The position numbers were made by a program, and so were the translations under genes. A stretch of DNA of 7,591 nucleotides from CADCVT01 sp035940955. GTDB lineage: Bacteria > Actinomycetota > Thermoleophilia > Solirubrobacterales > Solirubrobacteraceae. The DNA lies in contig DASZEJ010000015.1 of assembly GCA_035940955.1 (NCBI GenBank), positions 1 through 7,591 on the forward strand. Reading direction: 5' to 3'. The notes under the pieces are model-generated. The model was given only the letters and a program-made list of their open reading frames with translations. It searched no databases and was not told the origin of the DNA. Positions 1 through 5,903 of this stretch are shown piece after piece (the first letter of the stretch is position 1; each line of letters starts with the position of its first letter).

Positions 1-140
1 CGACCCGGCCGATCAAGCCGTCGCCCCCGCGCCCGCGCAGGCGCCGCGAGGCGCCGGTCACGCCGCCGCCTCCTGCGCCGCCGGCCGACACGACCACGAC
101 CACGACCACCGTCCCGGCGGAGACGACGACCGCCCCCTGA
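1..140 (+). CDS. C-terminal end of a Pro/Thr-rich protein (5' truncated)
   Basis: An open frame starting at base 3 runs to a TGA at 138-140 and gives about 45 residues. It begins with an Arg/Pro-rich stretch, continues with a Pro/Ala run, and ends in a threonine-rich tail (ADTTTTTTTVPAETTTAP). Such low-complexity tails are usual in actinobacterial cell-surface or secreted proteins and in linkers of membrane kinases, but no domain is visible here, so the family cannot be named. The low complexity also means the frame could be open by chance. Support comes from its direction matching every other gene and from the gap of about 110 bases before the next start, which is normal intergenic spacing. 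I see no hairpin directly after the stop. Confidence 0.45.
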   Translation, partial: TRPIKPSPPRPRRRREAPVTPPPPAPPADTTTTTTTVPAETTTAP

Positions 141-239
141 ACGTTGGCGCGCCGGCGCTTGGTACATCCGGCCGAGCGCGGGGCGTACCCCTCTCGCCGC
201 CCGCGGCGATGACCGACCAGGAAACCACCGACCCGACAC

Positions 240-243
240 GGAG
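240..243 (+). promoter_or_regulatory. Shine-Dalgarno site for the exported-protein gene
   Basis: GGAG lies 9 bases before the ATG at 253. It is the clearest ribosome binding site in the window and supports that start. valS, the zinc-ribbon gene, ndk and mreB have no comparable purine-rich site. Confidence 0.55.
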
Positions 244-252
244 AACCACCAG

Positions 253-738
253 ATGAAGACCAAGACCGTTGCCCTCGCCGCCGTCGCCGCCCTGGCGCTC
301 CCGGCCGCCTCTCAGGCCGCCAAGCCGGCCGAGCCCGGCAAGCAGGGTCGCGAGAAGGCCGCCGCCCAGTCCACGAAGACCAAGGGCGTCGCCTTCACGC
401 TCAAGGGCACCGGCCTGACCGCGCTGCCGGTCGCCGACGGCGCGCTGACCGGCGCGCTCACGCTCGATCCCACCTCGGCGAACAAGCACGCGCGCACGCT
501 GCTCACGCTGACCCGCGCCGACATCGAGGGCACCGGCACGGAGACGTTCGGCACCGCCGGCGACAAGGTCGTCGTCAAGTACGTCGGCCTGACCGCCGCC
601 GACGCCCTCCAGGCGACCGACGTCGTCAAGGTCCAGGGCAAGATCGCCCGCACCGGCAAGGGCAAGGCCAAGACGCTCGGCGCGCTCGACGTCCGCCGCA
701 TCACCATCACCCGCGAGCCGGCCCCCAGCCAGCCGTAG
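253..738 (+). CDS. Small exported protein of unknown function
   Basis: 161 residues. The N-terminus is a classic Sec signal peptide: Lys2 and Lys4, an Ala/Leu/Val core (about residues 6-17), then a signal peptidase I site near Ala-Ser-Gln-Ala, so cleavage is likely after residue 22 or 23. The mature protein opens with a Lys/Ala/Glu/Gln linker (about 23-44). A region of about 110 residues follows, rich in alternating Thr/Val/Leu/Gly, as expected for a small beta-barrel or beta-sandwich (for example a segment DKVVVKYVGL and later DVVKVQGKI before ITITRE). The pattern recalls short OB-like secreted domains such as DUF5666, but I cannot assign it. There is no lipobox and no cysteine. The ATG has a GGAG site at proper spacing. 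The gene stands alone: about 110 bases separate it from the upstream stop, and a strong hairpin follows, so it is probably monocistronic. Function unknown; a cell-envelope or periplasmic role is inferred only from export. Confidence 0.8.
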   Translation: MKTKTVALAAVAALALPAASQAAKPAEPGKQGREKAAAQSTKTKGVAFTLKGTGLTALPVADGALTGALTLDPTSANKHARTLLTLTRADIEGTGTETFGTAGDKVVVKYVGLTAADALQATDVVKVQGKIARTGKGKAKTLGALDVRRITITREPAPSQP

Positions 739-763
739 GCGCTCCCCCCGCGCCGCGAAAGGG

Positions 764-790
764 ACGGGCCCGCCGAACAGGCGGGCCCGT
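764..790 (+). terminator. GC-rich terminator hairpin after the exported-protein gene
   Basis: A perfect 11-bp stem (ACGGGCCCGCC paired with GGCGGGCCCGT) closes a 5-base loop (GAACA), 25 bases after the TAG at 736-738. Only two T residues follow directly, so this is the T-poor terminator form common in high-GC actinobacteria. It separates the exported-protein gene from valS. The stem is nearly symmetric, so it could act on either strand. Confidence 0.7.
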
Positions 791-806
791 TCGGGTTGAG
801 GCGACC

Positions 807-812
807 TAGACT
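807..812 (+). promoter_or_regulatory. Probable -10 box of a leaderless valS promoter
   Basis: TAGACT fits the actinobacterial TANNNT -10 consensus and ends 8 bases before the GTG at 821. Transcription starting about 7-9 bases after the box would begin at or next to the start codon, giving a leaderless mRNA, which agrees with the lack of a Shine-Dalgarno site. No good -35 is visible; the expected position falls inside the right arm of the terminator hairpin. The same arrangement appears before the gene at 4691 and, a little looser, before ndk. Confidence 0.5.
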
Positions 813-820
813 GCGCCTCC

Positions 821-3313
821 GTGCAGACCCGCTACGAGCCCCGCGACGTCGAGTCCCGCATCGCGCGGCGCTGGGTGGACTCGGGCATCAACCATCCGGA
901 GCCGGCCGGCTCGCCGGCGGAGAACTTCTCGATCGCCGTCCCGCCGCCGAACGTCACCGGCGCGCTGCACATGGGGCACGCGCTGAACGGCTCGATCCAG
1001 GACGTGCTGGTCCGCTGGCACCGCATGCACGGGCGGCGCGCGAAGTGGGTGTTCGGCACCGACCACGCCGGGATCGCGACCCAGAAGCAGGTCGAGCAGA
1101 AGCTCGCCCGCGCGGGCGTCGCGAAGGAGGACCTCGGCCGCGAGGCGTTCGTCGAGGAGGTCTGGCGGTGGACCCGCGAGCACGGCGGGATCATCCAGGA
1201 GCAGTTCAAGCGCCTCGGCGCGTCGCTGGACTACGACGACGAGCGCTTCACCCTCGACGACGGCTACGTCCGGGCGGTGCTGAAGGTCTTCGTCGACCTG
1301 TACGAGCAGGGCCTGATCTACCGCGACCACTACATGGTCAACTGGGACCCGGGCCTGCGCACGGCGGTCTCGGACCTCGAGGTCGAGGAGCGCGAGGAGA
1401 CCGACACGCTCTACTCGATCCGCTACTCGGACGAGGTCGTCGTGGCGACCGTGCGGCCGGAGACGATGCTCGGCGACACCGCGGTCGCGGTGCACCCGGA
1501 CGACGAGCGCTACCGCCACCTCGTCGGGACGGCGGTGATGCTGCCGCTCGTCGGGCGCGAGCTGCCGGTGATCGCCGACGACTACGTGCGGACGGACTTC
1601 GGCACCGGCAACCTGAAGGTCACGCCGGGCCACGACCCGAACGACTTCGAGATCGGCCGCCGGCACGGGCTGGAGGCCGTGACGGTCATCGGCGAGGACG
1701 GCCGGATGACCGCGGCGGCCGGCGAGTTCGCGGGGCTGACCGCGCTGGAGGCCCGGGCCGCGGTGGTGCAGGCGCTCGGCGACCGGGTCGTCAAGACCGA
1801 GCCGTACACCCACAACGTCCCCTACTCGCACCGCTCCGGCGAGCGGATCGAGCCGCTGATCTCGCTGCAGTGGTTCATGCGGATGGACGAGCTGGCCCGG
1901 CCGGCGATCGAGGCGGTGCGCGACGGGCGGATCCGGATCCGCCCCGAGTCCCAGCGGCGCCGCTACGTCGAGTGGCTCGAGGCGATCCGGCCGTGGTGCA
2001 TCTCCCGCCAGCTGTGGTGGGGCCACCAGATCCCCGTCTGGTACCGCGGCGACGAGGTCCACTGCGGGCTCGAGCCGCCCGACGGGGAGGGCTGGGAGCG
2101 CGACCCCGACGTGCTCGACACGTGGTTCTCCAGCGCCCTGTGGCCGTTCGCGACGCTCGGCTGGCCCCAGGACACGGCGGCGCTGCGCGCGTTCCACCCG
2201 ACCGACGTGCTCTCGACGGCGCGCGACATCCTGTTCCTCTGGGTGGCGCGGATGGTGATGATGGGCCTGCGCTTCACCGGCGAGGTCCCGTTCGAGGACG
2301 TGTACGTGCACTCGGTCATCCAGGCGCCCGACGGGCGGCGGATGTCGAAGTCGCTCGGGACGGGGATCGACCCGCTCGACCTGATCGAGCAGTACGGCGC
2401 CGACGCGACCCGGTTCGGGCTGCTCGCGATGTCCTCGACCCAGGACGTGCGGTTCAGCGAGGAGAAGATCGCGCAGGGCGCCCAGCTCGCGAACAAGCTC
2501 TACAACGCGTCGCGGCTGATCCTCATGAACGCCGACCCGGCCGCCGACGCGCCCCCGGCGACGGTCGAGGACCGCTGGATCCTCTCGCGGCTGGAGCGGG
2601 CCAAGCGCGACGCGGCCGAGCGGATCGAGGCGTTCGACTTCGCCAAGCTCGCCCTCGGGCTCTACGACTTCGTCTTCGGCGAGCTGTGCGACTGGTACCT
2701 GGAGATCGTCAAGCCGCGGCTCTACGACGGCGATCCGGCGGCGCACGCGACGCTGCTGCGCGTGCTGGAGGAGACGCTCGCGCTCGCCCACCCGGTGATC
2801 CCGTTCGTGACCGAGGAGCTGTGGTCGATGCTGCCGGGCGAGCGCGGGATGCTCGCCGCCTCGCGGATGCCGCCGGCCGACCCCTCGCGCGTCGACCCCG
2901 AGGCCGAGGCGGCGCTGGGCGACGCGATCGCGACCGTCCGCGCGCTGCGCACGTGGCGCGAGTCGGTGGACGCGCGGCCGGGGCTCCACATCCGCGGCGT
3001 CCCCTCCGGCGCAGGCGCGACGATCGACCTCGTCGCGCAGATGGCGCGGTTCGAGTGGGCCGAGGACGGAGCCGAGCCGGTCGCGGTGGTGCCGACGCCG
3101 CTGGGCGCGATCGGCGTGCTGGCGACCGACGGGCTCGACGTGGGCGCCGCGGAGCGCAAGCGGGCCGAGGAGCGCGACCGGCTCGAGCGCGAGATCGCCC
3201 GGGCGGAGGGCAAGCTCGGCAACGAGGGCTTCGTCGCGAAGGCGCCCGGCGCCGTCGTGGCGGCCGAGCGCGACAAGCTCGAGCGCCTGCGCGCCGAGCT
3301 CGAGGCGCTGTGA
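821..3313 (+). CDS. valS: Valyl-tRNA synthetase
   Basis: 830 residues, near the compact end for bacterial ValRS. Cytoplasmic class Ia enzyme that charges tRNA-Val with valine using ATP and edits mischarged threonine. Domains in order: N-terminal Rossmann half with PPPNVTGALHMGHALN, the HIGH motif being HMGH at 50-53; GTDHAGIATQ at 79-88; CP1 editing domain at about 190-345, with TVRPETMLGDTAVAVHP at 210-226; the second catalytic half with PWCISRQLWWGHQIP (391-405) and DVLDTWFSSALWPF (430-443); the KMSKS loop as RMSKS at 507-511, Arg replacing the first Lys; the anticodon-binding helical domain at about 580-720; and a C-terminal coiled-coil arm rich in Glu/Arg/Leu/Ala at about 775-830, which in ValRS contacts the tRNA. 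The GTG at 821 is chosen because MQTRYEPRDVESRIARRW is the normal N-terminus and a -10 box lies just upstream. Its TGA overlaps the GTG of folC. All expected motifs are present, so it should be functional. Confidence 0.97.
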   Translation: MQTRYEPRDVESRIARRWVDSGINHPEPAGSPAENFSIAVPPPNVTGALHMGHALNGSIQDVLVRWHRMHGRRAKWVFGTDHAGIATQKQVEQKLARAGVAKEDLGREAFVEEVWRWTREHGGIIQEQFKRLGASLDYDDERFTLDDGYVRAVLKVFVDLYEQGLIYRDHYMVNWDPGLRTAVSDLEVEEREETDTLYSIRYSDEVVVATVRPETMLGDTAVAVHPDDERYRHLVGTAVMLPLVGRELPVIADDYVRTDFGTGNLKVTPGHDPNDFEIGRRHGLEAVTVIGEDGRMTAAAGEFAGLTALEARAAVVQALGDRVVKTEPYTHNVPYSHRSGERIEPLISLQWFMRMDELARPAIEAVRDGRIRIRPESQRRRYVEWLEAIRPWCISRQLWWGHQIPVWYRGDEVHCGLEPPDGEGWERDPDVLDTWFSSALWPFATLGWPQDTAALRAFHPTDVLSTARDILFLWVARMVMMGLRFTGEVPFEDVYVHSVIQAPDGRRMSKSLGTGIDPLDLIEQYGADATRFGLLAMSSTQDVRFSEEKIAQGAQLANKLYNASRLILMNADPAADAPPATVEDRWILSRLERAKRDAAERIEAFDFAKLALGLYDFVFGELCDWYLEIVKPRLYDGDPAAHATLLRVLEETLALAHPVIPFVTEELWSMLPGERGMLAASRMPPADPSRVDPEAEAALGDAIATVRALRTWRESVDARPGLHIRGVPSGAGATIDLVAQMARFEWAEDGAEPVAVVPTPLGAIGVLATDGLDVGAAERKRAEERDRLEREIARAEGKLGNEGFVAKAPGAVVAAERDKLERLRAELEAL

Positions 3314-4566
3314 CCGCGCGCGAGCAGGCGGCCTCGCTGGACGCCGAGCGGTGGCTGCTCGGCCGGGAGCTGTTCGGGATGCGGTTCGGGCTGGACCGGA
3401 TGCGCCGCCTGCTCACCGCGCTCGGGTCGCCGCAGGAGGCGTTCCGCTCGGTCCACGTCGTCGGGACGAACGGCAAGTCGTCGACGGTCCGGATGACGGC
3501 GGCGATCCTGGAGGCCCACGGGATCCGCACCGGCTCCTACCTCTCCCCGCACCTCGTCTCCTTCCGCGAGCGGATCCGCGTCGGCGACCGCGACCTCGGC
3601 CCCGAGGAGTTCGCGTGCGCGATCGACCGCGTGCGGCGCGCGGCCGAGAAGGTCGACCGCACGCTGACCGGCGGCGACCGGGTGACGCAGTTCGAGGCGC
3701 TGACCGCCGCCGCGTACTTCGAACTGGCGCGGCAGGGCGTGGAGGCGGCGGTCGTCGAGGCCGGGCTCGGCGGGCGCTGGGACGCGACGAACGTGATCCC
3801 GTCGGAGGTCGCGGTGCTGACGAACGTCGGGCTCGAGCACACGCGCTGGCTGGGCCCGACGGTGCGGGACATCGCGCGCGAGAAGCTCGCGGTCGTCCGG
3901 CCGCGTTCGACGCTCGTGCTCGGCGAGGGGCTGCACCCCGACGCGTTCCTCGAGGCGCACGCGACGCCCGCGGGGCGGATCGTCGTCGCGCCGGCGGACC
4001 CGGGCGTCGCGGTGGGGGCGCGGGGCGCGTTCCAGCGGCGCAACTTCGCGACCGCGCGGGAGGCGGCGCGCGCGCTGGCCGGCCCGCTCGACGACGCGGC
4101 GGTGCGGGCGGCCGCGGACGCCGTCCGGGTGCCGGGCCGGTTCGAGGTCGTCGACTCCGACCCGGTGACGATCGTCGACGGGGCGCACAACCCGGGCGGG
4201 ATGCGCGCGGTCGCCGACTCGCTGGGCGACCTGCACCATCCGCTGGTCGTCGTCCTGTCGGTGCTCGACGACAAGGACGCGACCGCGATGCTGCGCGCGC
4301 TGCTGCCGCACGCCGACGCGCTCGTCTGCACGTCGAACGCCAACCCGCGCGCGCTGCCGCCCGCGACGCTCGCCTCGCTGACCGACCAGCTCGGGGGAGC
4401 GTGCAGCGAGATGGAGCCGCTCGTCGAGCCCGACCCGCACCGGGCGCTGGCCCGCGCGCGCGACCTCGCCGGGCCGGACGGCGCCGTGCTCGCCACGGGC
4501 TCGATCTACCTCGTCGCCGACCTCCTGCGCCCGCGCGGGTCCAGCGAGCCGCGGTCGATGCTGTGA
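3310..4566 (+). CDS. folC: Folylpolyglutamate / dihydrofolate synthase
   Basis: 418 residues, usual family length. A cytoplasmic Mur-ligase-like ATP-dependent enzyme that adds glutamate to folates (and, in bifunctional forms, to dihydropteroate). Seen in sequence: P-loop VGTNGKSST at 51-59; YLSPHLVSFRERIRV at 77-91, the folate-binding loop typical of FolC; EAGLGGRWDATN at 150-161, with the metal-binding region; TNVGLEHTRWLG at 171-182; the C-terminal Mur-ligase domain with VDGAHNPGGMRA at 289-300; and the closing ATGSIYLVADLLR at 395-407. The start is the GTG at 3310, which overlaps the valS stop in GTGA. The preceding GAGG (3302-3305) is only 4 bases away, so translation is probably coupled to valS. 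Whether it also has dihydrofolate synthase activity cannot be read from the motifs alone. The end overlaps the next small gene in the same GTGA way. valS-folC adjacency is widespread in actinobacteria and firmicutes. Confidence 0.96.
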   Translation: MTAREQAASLDAERWLLGRELFGMRFGLDRMRRLLTALGSPQEAFRSVHVVGTNGKSSTVRMTAAILEAHGIRTGSYLSPHLVSFRERIRVGDRDLGPEEFACAIDRVRRAAEKVDRTLTGGDRVTQFEALTAAAYFELARQGVEAAVVEAGLGGRWDATNVIPSEVAVLTNVGLEHTRWLGPTVRDIAREKLAVVRPRSTLVLGEGLHPDAFLEAHATPAGRIVVAPADPGVAVGARGAFQRRNFATAREAARALAGPLDDAAVRAAADAVRVPGRFEVVDSDPVTIVDGAHNPGGMRAVADSLGDLHHPLVVVLSVLDDKDATAMLRALLPHADALVCTSNANPRALPPATLASLTDQLGGACSEMEPLVEPDPHRALARARDLAGPDGAVLATGSIYLVADLLRPRGSSEPRSML

Positions 4567-4679
4567 ACGACGAGCCGCCCAGCGCGCTCACCATGATCGC
4601 GATCGTCGCGATCGTCGTGGCCGTGACGATCCTCGTCTTCTTCGGGCTGGGGTACTTGTTCGGCCGGGTGTTCCTCTAG
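4563..4679 (+). CDS. 38-residue single-pass membrane peptide
   Basis: A GTG at 4563 overlaps the folC stop (GTGA, 4563-4566) and opens a 38-codon frame ending at TAG 4677-4679. The peptide has a short acidic, Pro-containing N-terminus (NDEPPSAL), then one hydrophobic helix of about 22-25 residues made of Ile/Val/Ala/Phe (about residues 10-32), and a short tail with a single Arg (FGRVFL). This charge pattern predicts one transmembrane helix, probably with the acidic N-terminus outside. The hydrophobicity, the absence of a rival frame in the gap and the GTGA overlap, identical to that between valS and folC, argue that it is a real coupled gene. It lies where other actinobacteria often carry a larger membrane protein (DUF4233 type) after folC; a reduced counterpart is conceivable but unproven. 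Function unknown. It is short enough to be missed by standard gene callers. Confidence 0.7.
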   Translation: MNDEPPSALTMIAIVAIVVAVTILVFFGLGYLFGRVFL

Positions 4680-4682
4680 CCT
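4677..4682 (+). promoter_or_regulatory. Probable -10 box for the zinc-ribbon gene, built on a stop codon
   Basis: TAGCCT ends 8 bases before the ATG at 4691, the same distance as the valS box. Its first three bases are the stop codon of the 38-residue gene. A weak -35 candidate, TTGTTC at 4656-4661, lies 15 bases upstream of it. This suggests a second, leaderless start inside the valS cluster. Confidence 0.4.
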
Positions 4683-4690
4683 CTCCGCCC

Positions 4691-5227
4691 ATGCTCGCCG
4701 TCTTCGGGATCGAGTCGGATGGCCTGAACCTGGCCGTCAACCTCCTGATCCTCTTCCTCGTCGTCATCTACCTGGCGCTCGCGTACTGGACGTACGCGGA
4801 CGCGCGGCGGCGGATCGCCGACCCGATGCTCATCGGCTGCGCCGCCGCGGCGGCGATCCTGTTCCCGTTCGTCGGCGCGATCGTCTACATGATCGTCCGC
4901 CCGCCGGAGTACCTCGACGACGTCCGCGAGCGCGAGCTGGAGATGCAGGCGGCCGAGGCGAGGATGCACGAGCTCGGGTTCGCCCTCTGCCCGCACTGCG
5001 ACTTCGAGGTCCGCCAGGACTTCCTGCGCTGCCCGAACTGCATGCGCAAGCTCAAGGACCCGTGCGGCAACTGCGGCAAGCCGCTCGAGCCCGACTGGAA
5101 GCTCTGCCCGTACTGCGAGGCCGAGATCCCGGGCGTCACCCCGGCCCCGCGCAGGTCGCGCCGGCGCCGCAGCGACCCGCTCGAGATCTCGGGCGAGCCG
5201 TACACCGAGGCGCCGCCGACGGGCTGA
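4691..5227 (+). CDS. Two-helix membrane protein with double zinc ribbon
   Basis: 178 residues. A first hydrophobic helix at about 12-33 (LNLAVNLLILFLVVIYLALA) and a second at about 46-68 are joined by a short Arg-rich loop (YADARRRIADP), which by the positive-inside rule lies in the cytoplasm or would force a hairpin topology. An Arg/Glu-rich, probably helical linker follows (about 73-97). Then come four CxxC knuckles: Cys100/103, 114/117, 125/128 and 139/142. Spacing pairs them into two rubredoxin-like zinc ribbons. The tail is basic (RRSRRRR, 154-160), then acidic and Pro-rich. Proteins with this plan are annotated only as zinc-ribbon or membrane proteins; no enzymatic motif is visible. The ATG lacks a Shine-Dalgarno site but follows a TAGCCT box. 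The gene sits between the valS-folC cluster and ndk and ends just before the palindromic repeat region. A role in binding protein or nucleic acid at the membrane is inference only. Confidence 0.88.
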   Translation: MLAVFGIESDGLNLAVNLLILFLVVIYLALAYWTYADARRRIADPMLIGCAAAAAILFPFVGAIVYMIVRPPEYLDDVRERELEMQAAEARMHELGFALCPHCDFEVRQDFLRCPNCMRKLKDPCGNCGKPLEPDWKLCPYCEAEIPGVTPAPRRSRRRRSDPLEISGEPYTEAPPTG

Positions 5228-5280
5228 CGGCTCTCGGCGCGCGTGGAGCGCCGCTCGCTCGCCTCGCGGCGGCCGTCAGG

Positions 5281-5521
5281 GGTCCGACTGCTCGGCGAGG
5301 GAAGAGTTTCGCCCCGGCGCCCGGGCCGCGTGCCCCCACAACGCACCACTCGAGCACCGATCCTCGGTCAGTGTGCAGTTGGGCGCGCTATAGCCGACGA
5401 AGTGCACACTGACGCGCGGTCACGCTCCGAGTGTTGCGTTCTGCGGCCCCGGCACGCGCCAAGGGGAGAGGCGCGGCGCCGGGCGCGGGAGGACTGCTCC
5501 GCCCTCGCCGAGCTGTCGACC
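5281..5521. repeat. Long imperfect palindrome, unit 1
   Basis: Three nested inverted repeats share one centre. The outer arms are 5281-5306 and 5497-5521: 22 of 26 positions pair with one gap, including a perfect 12-bp core, GCTCGGCGAGGG (5290-5301) with CCCTCGCCGAGC (5502-5513). The middle arms are 5337-5354 and 5425-5443: 16 of 18 pairs with one bulged C. The inner arms are 5367-5377 and 5403-5413: a perfect 11-bp GTCAGTGTGCA / TGCACACTGAC. The apex contains the 8-bp palindrome GCTATAGC at 5387-5394. The intermediate parts are GC-rich and only loosely complementary. As single strand it could fold into one extended hairpin of about 240 bases. It could be a structured RNA, a mobile hairpin element or a terminator-like structure downstream of the zinc-ribbon gene. 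Confidence 0.75.
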
Positions 5522-5586
5522 ACCGGCCCGCGTACGCAAGCGAGCCGAACGGAGCGCCGATCGCCCTCGTCGCGGCGGCCGTCCGC

Positions 5587-5830
5587 GGTCCGACTGCTCG
5601 GCGAGGGAAGAGTGTTCGCCTCCACGCCCGGGCCGCGTGCCCGCACAACGCGACACTCGCGCACCGATCCTCGGTCAGTGTCGGGTTGTGGGTGTCATAG
5701 CCGCCGAAGCGGACATTGACGGGCGGTCATGCCGCGAGTGTCGAGTTGTGGGGCCTGCGCACGCCCCTGGGGAACGGCGCGGCCGCGGGCGCGGGAGGAG
5801 ACTGCTCCTCCCTCACCGAGCCGTCGGACC
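5587..5830. repeat. Long imperfect palindrome, unit 2
   Basis: Same architecture as unit 1. The outer arms are 5587-5612 and 5805-5830: 23 of 26 pairs, starting with a perfect GGTCCGAC / GTCGGACC end pair. The middle arms are 5644-5661 and 5733-5750: 17 of 18 pairs. The inner arms are 5674-5682 and 5712-5720: 9 pairs, one of them G-T. Inner positions that differ from unit 1 often change on both arms so that pairing is kept. It ends 57 bases before the ndk -10 box, so it could influence ndk expression. Confidence 0.75.
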
Positions 5831-5887
5831 ACCGGCCGGCGAAACGCACGCGAGCCGCACCGAGCGCCGCCGTCGGCCGGACCCGCG

Positions 5888-5893
5888 TAGTCT
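5888..5893 (+). promoter_or_regulatory. Probable -10 box of ndk
   Basis: TAGTCT lies 10 bases before the ATG at 5904, with a pyrimidine/GC-rich spacer and no Shine-Dalgarno site. It matches the boxes before valS (TAGACT) and the zinc-ribbon gene (TAGCCT), giving the shared form TAGNCT. Transcription would start within a few bases of the ATG, so a leaderless or nearly leaderless ndk mRNA is likely. No clear -35 is seen. Confidence 0.5.
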
Positions 5894-5903
5894 GCCGCTC
5901 CCT

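Larger units (their letters stand above)
5245..5870. repeat. Tandem duplication of a ~306-base non-coding unit
   Basis: The whole gap between the zinc-ribbon gene and ndk is a two-copy tandem direct repeat. The landmark GAGCGCCG recurs at 5246, 5552 and 5862 (offsets 306 and 310), so two full units are followed by the start of a third. By eye the copies are about 80% identical with a few 1-2 base indels. Near-invariant blocks are GGTCCGACTGCTCGGCGAGG and the next seven bases (from 5281 and 5587) and CACCGATCCTCGGTCAGTGT (from 5355 and 5662). Several overlapping open frames cross the area on both strands, but they are not shared in register between copies because of the indels, so coding is unlikely. 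No transposase, tRNA or CRISPR-type spacing is present. The element's identity is unknown. Confidence 0.85.

Noticed and set aside
796..801. TTGAGG as -35 for valS
   Set aside because: It is only 5 bases from the TAGACT box, far too close for a -35/-10 pair.
2029..2115. Degenerate ValRS zinc finger (single Cys415) as an anomaly
   Set aside because: Other bacterial ValRS enzymes, such as the Bacillus type, also lack the CxxC pair here, so this is ordinary variation.
806..2989. Very long minus-strand open frame opposite valS
   Set aside because: It is the antisense of a clear ValRS and its product is Arg/Pro/His/Asp low-complexity sequence, typical of shadow frames at very high GC.
796..3309. 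Upstream extension of the folC frame through valS
   Set aside because: The same frame stays open by chance across valS but gives only Arg/Ala/Gly-rich nonsense. FolC similarity begins at the GTG at 3310.
2722..4440. Long minus-strand frames opposite valS/folC
   Set aside because: Low-complexity Arg/Ala-rich shadows of folC and valS with no recognisable domain.
4593..4620. Short GCGATCGTC repeats in the 38-residue gene
   Set aside because: Explained by Ile-Ala-Ile-Val codons of a hydrophobic helix in a GC-rich genome.
5243..5719. Open frames on both strands across the repeat region as real genes
   Set aside because: The unit length is near a multiple of 3, but 1-2 base indels between copies break the register, products are Arg/Ser/Pro-rich, and the differences between copies follow stem pairing rather than codon position.
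5245..5870. CRISPR array or insertion sequence
   Set aside because: There are only two large units, no short repeats with unique spacers, and no transposase frame.
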